From NCBI RefSeq assembly GCF_015210005.1, contig NZ_MU158698.1, positions 434,001-498,000 on the forward strand: 64,000 bases of DNA, read 5' to 3'. This document shows positions 35,091 through 43,678 of the stretch, piece by piece (position 1 is the stretch's first letter; each line of letters opens with the position of its first letter). The position numbers and the translations under genes are program-made. A model generated the notes under the pieces. The model made no database searches and was not told where the DNA came from. It saw nothing but the letters and a program-made list of their open reading frames with translations. Source of the DNA: Sphingobacterium hungaricum (GTDB lineage Bacteria; Bacteroidota; Bacteroidia; Sphingobacteriales; Sphingobacteriaceae).

Positions 35091-36197
35091 TTATCGTACT
35101 TGTATGATTCTATTGATGATAGCAAATTTGATGTTACTCGTTTTTTCTAATAAACTTAGAACTTCGCCAACATTCGCATACCTGGAAATTTCTCCGTTAA
35201 ACTGTACCTGCTTAGCAGAATTATTCACATACAAAATGTCGACATCGTACCACCTAGACACACGTTCAAGAATAGATTCCAGCGATTCATCCCTAAAAAC
35301 AAAAGAATTGTTTTTCCAATCGATGAAATCTTCAACGTCTACCTCTTTTACAGCAATGGAATTTCCGCTGACGGTTGATTGCTGACCTGGAATTAACTTT
35401 TTATCATTATTGATTAAAACCGACCCTTCTATTAAAGTCGTCTGTATGGCATTCGAATGATAAGAGTTAACATTAAACTTGGTTCCTAACACACGTATTT
35501 CCTGATTATCGGATTTGACAATAAATGGTCGGCTTTTATCCTTCGCTACATCAAAGAAGCCTTCGCCAGTCAATCGCACAGATCTACTTTTTTGTTCATT
35601 AATATCGACCGGAAAAGTAAGCGATGATAAAGCATTTAGAGAAACCATTGATCCATCGGGCAATAGAATTTCGTATTGTCCGCCCCGTGGAGTAGAAATT
35701 GTATTGAAACCACCTTTTAGTGATTTGTTGGCTTTGATTTCGTACTTTAATTGACCATTCGCCGTTTTAGTAATAATAATTCCCTCATCGTTCAGTACTT
35801 GTGAGGCGTTATCATTCAGTTCAATCTTACGCCCATCGCTTAAAGTCAATAAAGCTTTGTTTGAACCAGGAACGATTTCATCGCTTTGCTTAATAGCAGA
35901 AAAGCTAGTGTGCTGATTTTGCGCTCTCCAAAATAAAATTCCGAAACTGATTAAAAACAACGCCGCAACAGCAGGAATCCATTTTTTTAACGTTTGGATT
36001 TTAGCAATTTTTCGATCCTCCTTAACGATGCGCTGTTCAATTGAGTTCCATAAAGCAATTCGGTGTTCATCGAATAAGATTTTCTTTTCTTCTTTTGAAA
36101 TCGTTGTCAGCCAAATTTCAAGCAATTGGCTTTCTTCTGGCGTACAAGTGCCGTTGGCATATTTCTTTAATAAAAGATTTACTTTATCTCTGGTCAT
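35091..36197 (-). CDS. FecR-type anti-sigma factor
   Basis: The 368-residue protein starts at MTRDKVNLLLKKYANGTCTPEE (ATG 36195-36197). The open frame runs 17 codons further but adds an unlikely leader. A cytoplasmic sigma-binding region precedes one membrane span (about 75-95, WIPAVAALFLISFGILFW). A periplasmic FecR domain (ISTPRGGQYEILLPDGS, LTGEGFFDVAKD, VLGTKFNVNSY) and a C-terminal DUF4974 that meets the STN domain follow. It holds or activates the ECF sigma factor encoded upstream. Confidence 0.93.
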   Translation of the reverse strand: MTRDKVNLLLKKYANGTCTPEESQLLEIWLTTISKEEKKILFDEHRIALWNSIEQRIVKEDRKIAKIQTLKKWIPAVAALFLISFGILFWRAQNQHTSFSAIKQSDEIVPGSNKALLTLSDGRKIELNDNASQVLNDEGIIITKTANGQLKYEIKANKSLKGGFNTISTPRGGQYEILLPDGSMVSLNALSSLTFPVDINEQKSRSVRLTGEGFFDVAKDKSRPFIVKSDNQEIRVLGTKFNVNSYHSNAIQTTLIEGSVLINNDKKLIPGQQSTVSGNSIAVKEVDVEDFIDWKNNSFVFRDESLESILERVSRWYDVDILYVNNSAKQVQFNGEISRYANVGEVLSLLEKTSNIKFAIINRIIQVR

Positions 36198-36258
36198 AAT
36201 TGGTGCTTTACAATTAGATGTTGCGCAAGCAGCCCTTATGGAGTACAAGAAAATTAAA

Positions 36259-36861
36259 TTATTTTTTATCGATGAGGTATCCTATCAAGATAATAAGCTC
36301 TACGCCCTTGTAACTAAGTTTTGAGCGAAAAATTTTCAGCACGTTGCTGATCTGCTTTCTAACAGTTTTTTCAGAAATCCCCAATTGCAAAGCAATTTCT
36401 TTATGGGTAAGGAATTCTTCCCGACTCATCCTAAAAATCTCTTGCATGCGCGCAGGAAGTTTAGCAATTTCATTATCAAGAAACTCCCGCAATTGCTTCT
36501 CCTGAATTACTTCAGTAATAGGATCATAGAAAGGCGAAATAAAATCAATGATATTATCGAGGTATTGGTCTCTGTATTTCTTTTTGCGAATTCTGAAAAG
36601 CATTTGTTTACGCACAGACATAAAAAGCCAAGCACTTAAATTATCAATCGAGACCGATTCTCTTCTCAGCCACAATGAAGCGAAAACCTCCTGCAAGACA
36701 TCATCAATATCCGCCTCATCCAAATTTAAATTATTGGCGTAAGCATATAACTTATTGATATAGCGCTCGTAGATTTCCTTAAAAGCCAAATAATCGCCTT
36801 GAGAAATTAATTGCACTAATCTCGAATCTGAAAAATTAGAATTGTCAATAGAATTGGTCAT
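36259..36861 (-). CDS. ECF RNA polymerase sigma-70 factor (Bacteroidota expansion family)
   Basis: The 200-residue protein is read from the ATG at 36859-36861 (MTNSIDNSNFSD); six upstream codons are unlikely to be used. Region 2 is ISQGDYLAFKEIYERYINKLYAYANN with DVLQEVFASLWLRRE. Region 4 is LPARMQEIFRMSREEFLTHKEIA followed by GISEKTVRKQISNVL. It would direct transcription of the N-glycan susCD locus when released by FecR. Confidence 0.93.
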   Translation of the reverse strand: MTNSIDNSNFSDSRLVQLISQGDYLAFKEIYERYINKLYAYANNLNLDEADIDDVLQEVFASLWLRRESVSIDNLSAWLFMSVRKQMLFRIRKKKYRDQYLDNIIDFISPFYDPITEVIQEKQLREFLDNEIAKLPARMQEIFRMSREEFLTHKEIALQLGISEKTVRKQISNVLKIFRSKLSYKGVELIILIGYLIDKK

Positions 36862-36901
36862 TTTTTGTATACAAAACAAAAAAATAAATGTCTTAATACG
36901 G

Positions 36902-36909
36902 CAAAGATA
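36902..36909 (-). promoter_or_regulatory. Putative -7 box of the ECF sigma gene
   Basis: The minus strand reads TATCTTTG, 41 bases before the chosen start codon. Confidence 0.55.
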
Positions 36910-37100
36910 ATGATATTTTAATAATTAATTTATTATAAACTCATTGTTGATAAAAGCAAATTATTCTAACGAGAAGAATATTATCAAGATTTTAAAAAAC
37001 TCAAGCTATAAAAAAAAATTTTTAAAATATTTGTTTGAATTAAATGAAAATAATAAAAAATGCGAAATAGTGATTTTGTAGACAAAATACTACAGAAACA

Positions 37101-37137
37101 AAAAAGCCACTGGAAAATAAATTCCAGTGGCTTTTTT
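37101..37137 (-). terminator. Terminator after rpmA
   Basis: The perfect nine-pair stem GCCACTGGA/TCCAGTGGC (37106-37131) is flanked by A and T runs, so it can work on both strands. It separates rplU-rpmA from the N-glycan locus. Confidence 0.85.
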
Positions 37138-37154
37138 ATAAGATTCGTTTCTTC

Positions 37155-37418
37155 TTAGTTTTGTTCCGCAGGAACAACAGAAACGTACGATTTATCATTT
37201 GCTTTTTTACGGAAAACAACTGTTCCGTCGATTAAAGCATATAATGTATGATCTTTACCAATACCTACGTTAGCATCAGGATTATGTTTAGTACCACGTT
37301 GACGAACGATGATATTTCCAGCGATAGCTCTTTGACCACCGAAAATTTTGATACCTAATCTCTTGCTATGTGACTCACGGCCGTTCTTGGAACTACCCGC
37401 ACCTTTTTTATGTGCCAT
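37155..37418 (-). CDS. rpmA: 50S ribosomal protein L27
   Basis: The 87-residue protein [20 protein letters not shown] followed by [30 protein letters not shown] is unmistakable L27, of normal length. It is read together with rplU, 44 bases upstream. Confidence 0.99.
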   Translation of the reverse strand: MAHKKGAGSSKNGRESHSKRLGIKIFGGQRAIAGNIIVRQRGTKHNPDANVGIGKDHTLYALIDGTVVFRKKANDKSYVSVVPAEQN

Positions 37419-37462
37419 CTCTTTATTTTATTTTTATGACTTGCGTCAATGAAAAATTCGAT

Positions 37463-37774
37463 TTATAAACTGATTCCAGTAATTTGGATCTTTGTAAATT
37501 GTTGACGGTGTCCGTTTTTCTTTTTGTAACCTTTACGGCGTTTCTTTTTGAAAACGATAACTTTATCACCTTTTAAATGAGACAATATCGTCGCTGAAAC
37601 TGTAGCTCCTGAGATGCTTGGTGCACCTACAGTGAATTTACCACCATTTTCTGCTAACAATACGTTGTCAAATTCAATACTAGCGCCTTCTTCTCCTTGT
37701 AAACGGTGTACAAAAAGAAATTGGTCTTTTGCAACTTTGAATTGCTGTCCGGCTATACTTACTATTGCGTACAT
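37463..37774 (-). CDS. rplU: 50S ribosomal protein L21
   Basis: The 103-residue protein [18 protein letters not shown], with [20 protein letters not shown], is typical L21 of normal length. A TATCTTTG box on the minus strand at 37811-37818 is the likely promoter. Confidence 0.99.
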   Translation of the reverse strand: MYAIVSIAGQQFKVAKDQFLFVHRLQGEEGASIEFDNVLLAENGGKFTVGAPSISGATVSATILSHLKGDKVIVFKKKRRKGYKKKNGHRQQFTKIQITGISL

Positions 37775-37810
37775 TGTTAAATACTATTTGTTAATTAATT
37801 TATTGAACCG

Positions 37811-37818
37811 CAAAGATA
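37811..37818 (-). promoter_or_regulatory. Putative -7 box of rplU-rpmA
   Basis: The minus strand reads TATCTTTG, 36 bases before the rplU start, the same octamer as at 328, 11393 and 36902. Confidence 0.6.
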
Positions 37819-37834
37819 AGAGAAATTATTTATT

Positions 37835-39121
37835 CTACAAATCCTTTTGAATCTCTTCTAATGATTTTCCTTTTGTTTCCGGCAATCCCAAAATAAAAAT
37901 AAAGGACAGCACCACCATAATCGCATAGAATAAGAAGATGTAAAAGCTTCCTCCCACAACAGTTTCCACGACAATCGGAAACACCCATGAAACTATTGCG
38001 GCCATCAGCCAATGCGTAGTACTCCCCAAAGAAGAGCCTTGAGCCCTCACTTCGTTCGGGAATATCTCACTGATAAACACCCAGATTACTGCGCCTTGCG
38101 ATAAGGCAAAGGATGCAATAAATCCAACGATGTAATACAACAAGTATTCAGAATTACCCGATTTAAATCCAAATGCGGTCAACAACAGAAAGATAAACAT
38201 GCCAACTGCGCCAGACAGCAAAAGTTTCTTCCGCCCTACTTTATCGATGATGCTCATCCCGATTAAAGTGAACATTAAATTAGTTCCTCCGATGAAAATC
38301 GGCTGTAAAAATGCATTTTCATTGCTAAATCCTGCCATCTCAAAAATCCGGGGAGCATAATATAAAATTGCATTTATTCCTGTAAGCTGATTAAATATCG
38401 CTAACAGAACTGCGAAAATAATCGGCTTCAGGTATTTCTTTTGAAATAAATTGACGTTTCGGTTATGTTCAGGATTTTCATCCGGCAAATCAATAAATTC
38501 TTCATGGAGCAAGCCAAAGACTTTTTTCGCTTCTTCCCGCTTACCATTCAATAAAAGCCAGCGTGGACTTTCGGGAATGTAAAATAACAGAATAAAAAAG
38601 ATAACGGAAGGAATCGCCATAATGCCCAGCATGTATCGCCACGCATCGTCTCCTATACTCTGGAATAAATAATTTGTGAGATAGGCAATAAATATTCCTG
38701 AGACAATCATGATTTGAAATAGCCCAGTTAATTTGCCTCTATTTTTAGCAGGTGCGATTTCAGAAATAAAAATTGGCCCAACAACTGAACTTACGCCGAC
38801 AGCCAGTCCGCCTAAAAACCGGAATACCAAAAACATTTCCCAGCTGAATGAAAGTCCGCATCCAATTGCTGAAAGCAAATAGAGCACTGCTACAAATTTC
38901 AAAACAGGTTTTCTGCCGTATTTTTGTGCAGGCTTGCTGGCAAAAATAGCCCCAAAGATTGTCCCAACCAACGATATGGATACGGTAAGGCCATGCCAGA
39001 AAGGGTCTAATTGCCAGAGTTGCTGAATGGTTTTTTCAGCTCCTGAAATGACAGCAGTTTCAAAACCGAATAAAAAACCGCCCAAAGAAGCGATTAATGC
39101 ATATTTCCAAACGTTGTTCAT
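37835..39121 (-). CDS. Sugar-porter family MFS transporter
   Basis: The 428-residue protein has twelve predicted membrane segments and the sugar-porter signatures RFLGGLAVGVSSVVGPIFISE, PESPRWLL, GINAILYYAPRIF and PETKGKSLEEI. It would import a monosaccharide such as glucose or mannose by proton symport across the inner membrane. The start overlaps the end of the ROK gene by four bases, so the two are co-translated. It is the last gene of the LacI-GH130-ROK cluster. Confidence 0.9.
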   Translation of the reverse strand: MNNVWKYALIASLGGFLFGFETAVISGAEKTIQQLWQLDPFWHGLTVSISLVGTIFGAIFASKPAQKYGRKPVLKFVAVLYLLSAIGCGLSFSWEMFLVFRFLGGLAVGVSSVVGPIFISEIAPAKNRGKLTGLFQIMIVSGIFIAYLTNYLFQSIGDDAWRYMLGIMAIPSVIFFILLFYIPESPRWLLLNGKREEAKKVFGLLHEEFIDLPDENPEHNRNVNLFQKKYLKPIIFAVLLAIFNQLTGINAILYYAPRIFEMAGFSNENAFLQPIFIGGTNLMFTLIGMSIIDKVGRKKLLLSGAVGMFIFLLLTAFGFKSGNSEYLLYYIVGFIASFALSQGAVIWVFISEIFPNEVRAQGSSLGSTTHWLMAAIVSWVFPIVVETVVGGSFYIFLFYAIMVVLSFIFILGLPETKGKSLEEIQKDL

Positions 39122-39963
39122 AGTTGAATAGTTTTAGCTAAGCCTTTAAAAAGATTATGTTCATCGAAAGATGAAATTTTTATGGGAACCGAAATTGATT
39201 GTTCTAGCTGAGGCAGAAAAAGAGAATGCGCTTTGGCAATGCTTCCGCCAATCACCAAATAATCGACCGACATCGGAAGGATATACTGTTCGATAAATGA
39301 AATCAGATGAATAGTTAGATAAGAAAAAACCGCCAAACGTTCTTGTTCCAGTTCCTGGCTATCGACTAACTCTTTAACATTTTCCGCGCCGTTTTCCGAA
39401 ATGGATTGTAAATAAGAGAGCATTCCTCTGGTAGAGATATAATCTTCCGAAATCCCTTCGCGATAATTGGCGGAGCCAAAATTCAAATCTTTAACTTCCG
39501 CATCTTCAAACAACGCCGAACCCAGGCCTGTGCCTAACGTAATGCCGACAACCCTATCATTGGCAAAGCCAAAATGATGAACTTCGCCTAATAAATAGGC
39601 TTGCGCATCATTGATAAAATAGATGTTGTCGTAGTTAATCTGATGGGTTTCAGAAAAATTTGTTTTTAGGTCCACATGCAGTAAATCTTGGTATTTATGC
39701 ATCCCATCCATTTGGGAAATCCCATTGGCATAATCAAAGGGGCCTGGAATGGAAACCACTATCCATTCAACTGGAACCTGACTAAATGTGATGCTTTTAT
39801 TCAGAAGCTGATTCCAATTGTTCAAGATGGAATCCTTATCCGCATGGCTATCGACTGGATTTGTAAAATAAGTACCGTCGACAATAGCAAGCGTATCATA
39901 TTCGATAACAGCGGATGAAATGTGTGTCCCACCAATATCAACACATAAAATATATTTATTCAT
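39118..39963 (-). CDS. ROK-family sugar kinase-like protein
   Basis: The 281-residue protein has the ROK nucleotide-binding motifs CVDIGGTHISSAVIE, the GITLGTGLGSALF loop and LVIGGSIAKA. A FINDAQAYLLGE segment corresponds to the catalytic Asp region. The cysteine-rich zinc motif of most ROK kinases is absent (the region reads NFGSANYREGIS). It would phosphorylate a hexose imported by the adjacent MFS transporter, mannose or glucose by context. Specificity is inferred. Confidence 0.8.
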   Translation of the reverse strand: MNKYILCVDIGGTHISSAVIEYDTLAIVDGTYFTNPVDSHADKDSILNNWNQLLNKSITFSQVPVEWIVVSIPGPFDYANGISQMDGMHKYQDLLHVDLKTNFSETHQINYDNIYFINDAQAYLLGEVHHFGFANDRVVGITLGTGLGSALFEDAEVKDLNFGSANYREGISEDYISTRGMLSYLQSISENGAENVKELVDSQELEQERLAVFSYLTIHLISFIEQYILPMSVDYLVIGGSIAKAHSLFLPQLEQSISVPIKISSFDEHNLFKGLAKTIQL

Positions 39964-39969
39964 TTTTCA

Positions 39970-41115
39970 TTAAGGCAAAGGGTCAAATTTTGTAGGTTTA
40001 TCAGGATTAAAAATGGCTACCCCAACTTTAGAATCAGCACATCCATAATATAAAAACCATTTGGATTTAAAATACACAAGTCCTTGTATAAAGACCGTTC
40101 CATCTTTATATTGACCTGATTTTTCAAAATCTTCGATTGGCCTCAGAAAAGGTGTATCTAATCTCTTCAAGACTTTTGTTGGGTCATTCTTGTCGAACAG
40201 GACTTGTCCGGCAGAGTAAGTGCCTAACGCAAAACGGGTATCTCCGCGTTGTTTATGGTTTTGGCCATTGTATAAAAGCAAAATACCATGTTCAGTTAAA
40301 ATTGCTGGCGGACCGCATTCGGTCAATGAACTATCAAAAAATCCAGCTCGAGGCTCAATGAATTTTGCCAATTCACCTTTCTCATTAAGTACAGGCTCCC
40401 AATTGATTAAGTCATCGGAAGTTGCTCCGCAAACACCACGCTCTCCCCAATACATGAAATATTTGCCATTCACTTTGGCAATAACTAAGCGGTCATTTTT
40501 TACAGTGGTAACAATTGAAGCTGATTTATGCGCTTGATTGACCAGGGCTTTGTAATTGGCGTTCTTAAAAATAGGGCCATGTTTGGTCCAATTAATTAAA
40601 TCTTTTGATGTCGCTACGCCAAGTCTTGGAACATCTCGATTCCACTGCGTGTAATAGACAACATAAGTACCTTCTTCCGTCACAGAAACCCGCGGGTCTT
40701 CTATTCCGCCAGGCCATTCATATTGTTTTTGAGCATCATCGGCAGGAAATAAAACCGGCTCCTTCGCTCTTTTAAAATGGATTCCATCTTTACTTTCAGC
40801 TAGTCCTAATCGTGAAGTCCTAAATCCGATGCCAATACCAAATTTATCTTCAGCGCGGTACAGCACATAAATTTTTCCGTCTTTGACGACAGATCCTGGA
40901 TTAAATGTGTCATTTTCTTCCCATTTAACCATTTTTCCGCTCATCGGGTCCAAAAATTCTGTGGTAGAATCGGGCTCAATAATCGGATTTAAGCCTGCTG
41001 GCCTTTCGAAACCGCCTAAGGTCCAGGTTTCAGATTGTATAGCAATGCTTTGCTTAGGCGTTTTACATCCCGCAAACCATGCAATAAATAGAAATAATAA
41101 ATACGTTCTCTTCAT
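39970..41115 (-). CDS. GH130-family lipoprotein, probable exported beta-mannosidase
   Basis: The 381-residue lipoprotein (lipobox WFAGC, Cys17) has a five-bladed propeller with GH130 motifs: NPGSVVKDGKIYVLYRAED, the catalytic Asp140 in PGGIEDPR, and YYTQWNRDVPRLGVATS. Characterised GH130 phosphorylases are mostly cytoplasmic. Exported members from Bacteroides are hydrolases acting on beta-1,2-mannosides, so this protein is more likely a hydrolase, as an inference. It is six bases upstream of the ROK gene. Confidence 0.78.
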   Translation of the reverse strand: MKRTYLLFLFIAWFAGCKTPKQSIAIQSETWTLGGFERPAGLNPIIEPDSTTEFLDPMSGKMVKWEENDTFNPGSVVKDGKIYVLYRAEDKFGIGIGFRTSRLGLAESKDGIHFKRAKEPVLFPADDAQKQYEWPGGIEDPRVSVTEEGTYVVYYTQWNRDVPRLGVATSKDLINWTKHGPIFKNANYKALVNQAHKSASIVTTVKNDRLVIAKVNGKYFMYWGERGVCGATSDDLINWEPVLNEKGELAKFIEPRAGFFDSSLTECGPPAILTEHGILLLYNGQNHKQRGDTRFALGTYSAGQVLFDKNDPTKVLKRLDTPFLRPIEDFEKSGQYKDGTVFIQGLVYFKSKWFLYYGCADSKVGVAIFNPDKPTKFDPLP

Positions 41116-41196
41116 TTGAATCTAAGTCAAAATAAAATTTAGCTAATCATTTCTAAAACGATATTGAGTATAATTTATAGTTGGTCAAAATTTAGA

Positions 41197-41206
41197 AAAC
41201 CGGTTT
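41197..41206. promoter_or_regulatory. Candidate LacI-type operator
   Basis: The perfect palindrome AAACCGGTTT, with the CG centre typical of LacI-family sites, stands between the regulator gene and the GH130 gene. No other palindrome of this kind was seen in the gap 41116-41250. Confidence 0.5.
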
Positions 41207-41250
41207 AGCAAACTGCATAAAAATATCAATTAATTCGAAAATCAACAAAT

Positions 41251-42246
41251 TTATTTCGAACTTTCTCGCACGATTAACGTAGCAGGAATTTCAATCTGGT
41301 CAGAAAGGATATCTTTGCCTTTTATTTGTAACAGCAAATATTTAACAATTTCTTTTGACATCGCTTCCAGAGGCTGTTCCATACAGGTGATGCTCGGAAA
41401 AATTATATCAAAGCTTTCATGGTCATCAAAACAAACGATGCCATAATTTTGAATGTTTAGCTTATTTTTTCTGAGCACTTTCAAACCTGAGATACACAGG
41501 TAATTGGTACTAAAATATAAGGAATCGACAGTTGGATTGGCCAACAACCATTTTTCGATGCTTTTTATTGCGTCGGTTTTATGCGTTTCATACGGAATCG
41601 AAAGAATATTTTCCTGCATTCCATTTTCTCTTGCAAAATCCACATAGGCCTCTCTCCTATCTTTCATTTGCGACTGTTCCGAATCGATGGTGATAAATCC
41701 TGTGTTTTTATATTGATTTTTCAGCAGATGTTCGCACAATAATTTGCTCGAACCATAATTGGTTGTCCCAATAAAGTTGGCCTGATTATCATCGATATTT
41801 CTATCGAAAATGATTAATGGGAATTTTAATTCCTGAAGTTCCTTGATTTGATTGCTTAAATCGAGCGTTGGAGCAATAATCAAACCCTCAATCTTTTTAT
41901 CAATCATCGACTGCATAATGACTTTGGCTTCAATCGGATTACCCAATGTACTGCTATACAACACATGATAGCCCTGTGATTTCAGTTGGTCTTCGATGTA
42001 AAGTGCCATCGGACCAAAAAATGAATCTCCGATATCTTCAACAATCAAACCGATAGTAAGAGATTTTCCAGTTGCTAGGCTTCTAGCTAATGAATTCGGT
42101 TTAAAATTTACTTTTTCGACATAATCGAGAACTCGCTTTTCCAGAGCCTCGCTGATTCTAGCTTCTCTGGCTTTTCCATTGATAATCTTTGAAACAGTGG
42201 ATTTGGATACTTTTAATTCTTTAGCAATCTGGTTTATCGAATTCAT
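41251..42246 (-). CDS. LacI-family transcriptional regulator
   Basis: The 331-residue protein has a LacI helix-turn-helix (INQIAKELKVSKSTVSKIING) and hinge (NSLARSLATGKSLTIGLI) at 1-65. A periplasmic-binding-protein-like sensor domain (IIFDRNIDDNQANFIGTTNY, IVCFDDHESFDII) follows to the end. It precedes the GH130-ROK-MFS genes on the same strand and likely represses or activates them in response to a sugar. The ligand is unknown. Confidence 0.9.
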   Translation of the reverse strand: MNSINQIAKELKVSKSTVSKIINGKAREARISEALEKRVLDYVEKVNFKPNSLARSLATGKSLTIGLIVEDIGDSFFGPMALYIEDQLKSQGYHVLYSSTLGNPIEAKVIMQSMIDKKIEGLIIAPTLDLSNQIKELQELKFPLIIFDRNIDDNQANFIGTTNYGSSKLLCEHLLKNQYKNTGFITIDSEQSQMKDRREAYVDFARENGMQENILSIPYETHKTDAIKSIEKWLLANPTVDSLYFSTNYLCISGLKVLRKNKLNIQNYGIVCFDDHESFDIIFPSITCMEQPLEAMSKEIVKYLLLQIKGKDILSDQIEIPATLIVRESSK

Positions 42247-42400
42247 TTACTTAATTGATAGTGTTCATGTAGAAAGCAAATCTGTTCTCCCATTTTGATG
42301 TAATATTAAAAAAATATTTCAATCAATTTTTAATTAAAATAAAAAAAACCAAAACTTATGCTCACTTATTTGTTTTAAAAGAAGAATTAAATTTTATACT

Positions 42401-42952
42401 ATGAAAACTATCGGACTATTTGTAGGGAGTTTACGAAGAGAATCTTTTAATAAGAAAATTGCGAATCACCTGACCGGCATTGCTCCTAAAGGATATGAAT
42501 TTAAAATCATTTCCTTAGAAAAACTAGAGATGTATAACCAAGATTTTGACGATGATGGAAATCCTCCAGCTTCATACATAGAATTCAGAAAGCAACTCAA
42601 CGAGTTGGATGGGTTTATTTTTATCACGCCTGAATACAACCGTTCTGTTCCAGCTGTTCTTAAAAATGCAATTGATGTGGGCTCTAGGCCTTACGGAAAA
42701 AACTCATGGGATGGCAAACCAGGAGCGATAATCAGCTCTTCTTTAGGAAACATTAGTGGTTTTGGTGCCAATCACCATTTGAGACAAAGTCTGGTTTTTG
42801 TGAATGTCCTGACGCTACAGCAACCAGAAGCCTACATTGCTTCTGTAAATAAGCTATTTGATGACACAGGAAAGCTGACGTCGGAATCAACTTCTGAATT
42901 TTTCCAAAAATTTGTGGATGCTTTTGCAAAATGGGTTGAAACAACTACATAG
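42401..42952 (+). CDS. NADPH-dependent FMN reductase / quinone reductase family protein
   Basis: The 183-residue flavodoxin-fold protein has the phosphate-binding loop GSLRRESFNKKIA and the signature FITPEYNRSVPAVLKNAIDV, as in the ChrR/YieF group of cytoplasmic flavin reductases. It is transcribed alone, convergent with the LytTR regulator gene with a gap of three bases. Substrate (quinone, azo dye, metal) cannot be told. Confidence 0.9.
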   Translation: MKTIGLFVGSLRRESFNKKIANHLTGIAPKGYEFKIISLEKLEMYNQDFDDDGNPPASYIEFRKQLNELDGFIFITPEYNRSVPAVLKNAIDVGSRPYGKNSWDGKPGAIISSSLGNISGFGANHHLRQSLVFVNVLTLQQPEAYIASVNKLFDDTGKLTSESTSEFFQKFVDAFAKWVETTT

Positions 42953-42955
42953 ATT

Positions 42956-43678
42956 TTACTTCAAAATCTTGTAGACTTCCTCCTTATATTGTTCGCCTAT
43001 ATTTAAAGGTGTGTTGCCGATAACGATATGCGTTTTGCTGATGGACTTTATTTTATTAATTGACACGATAAATGAACGATTGATGCGAATAAAACTTTTA
43101 GGAAGAATTTGCTCTATGGTTTTAAGATTCATTAGAGCAGTAACAGGTTCCGCATTTTGCAAAAAGACCTTCACGTAATCCTTGTCGGATTCAATGTAGA
43201 TTATTTCGCTCAAATTAACCTTAACATGCGCATAGCCAACTCGCAGGAATATATAATCTGAAGAAATTGCAGGCTTTTGCAGTGTGGACATTTTCTTATT
43301 GATTTCGTCAAAATATGACCACGCTTTTAAGGATGCGCTTAGGAAATCATGGTAGTTTAGTGGCTTTAATAAATAATACAACGCATCGACCTTATACCCA
43401 TCTACAGCAAATTGATTATACGCTGTCGTAAAAATAATCCGATATTCATGCGAATTATCTTTAGACATAATCATTTTGGCGAAATCCAATCCGTTTAATT
43501 GAGGCATTTCTATATCCAAAAAGATAAGATGAACTTTTTCATTTTTAATCTGATGAAGAGCCTCTAAGGGATTCGTGTATTCTCCAACGAAGTTCAGAAA
43601 AGGCGTTTCTAAAATAAATTTTTTAATCAACGATAGTGACAAGGGTTCGTCGTCAATCGCAATGCAATTCAAAATCAT
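42956..43678 (-). CDS. LytTR-family response regulator
   Basis: The 240-residue protein has a receiver domain with phospho-acceptor Asp55 (LIFLDIEMPQLNG) and a C-terminal LytTR DNA-binding domain (FLRVGYAHVKVNLSEIIYIES, SFIRINRSFIVSINKI). Its start overlaps the stop of the histidine-kinase gene by four bases, so it is the partner of that sensor. Target genes are unknown. Confidence 0.93.
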   Translation of the reverse strand: MILNCIAIDDEPLSLSLIKKFILETPFLNFVGEYTNPLEALHQIKNEKVHLIFLDIEMPQLNGLDFAKMIMSKDNSHEYRIIFTTAYNQFAVDGYKVDALYYLLKPLNYHDFLSASLKAWSYFDEINKKMSTLQKPAISSDYIFLRVGYAHVKVNLSEIIYIESDKDYVKVFLQNAEPVTALMNLKTIEQILPKSFIRINRSFIVSINKIKSISKTHIVIGNTPLNIGEQYKEEVYKILK

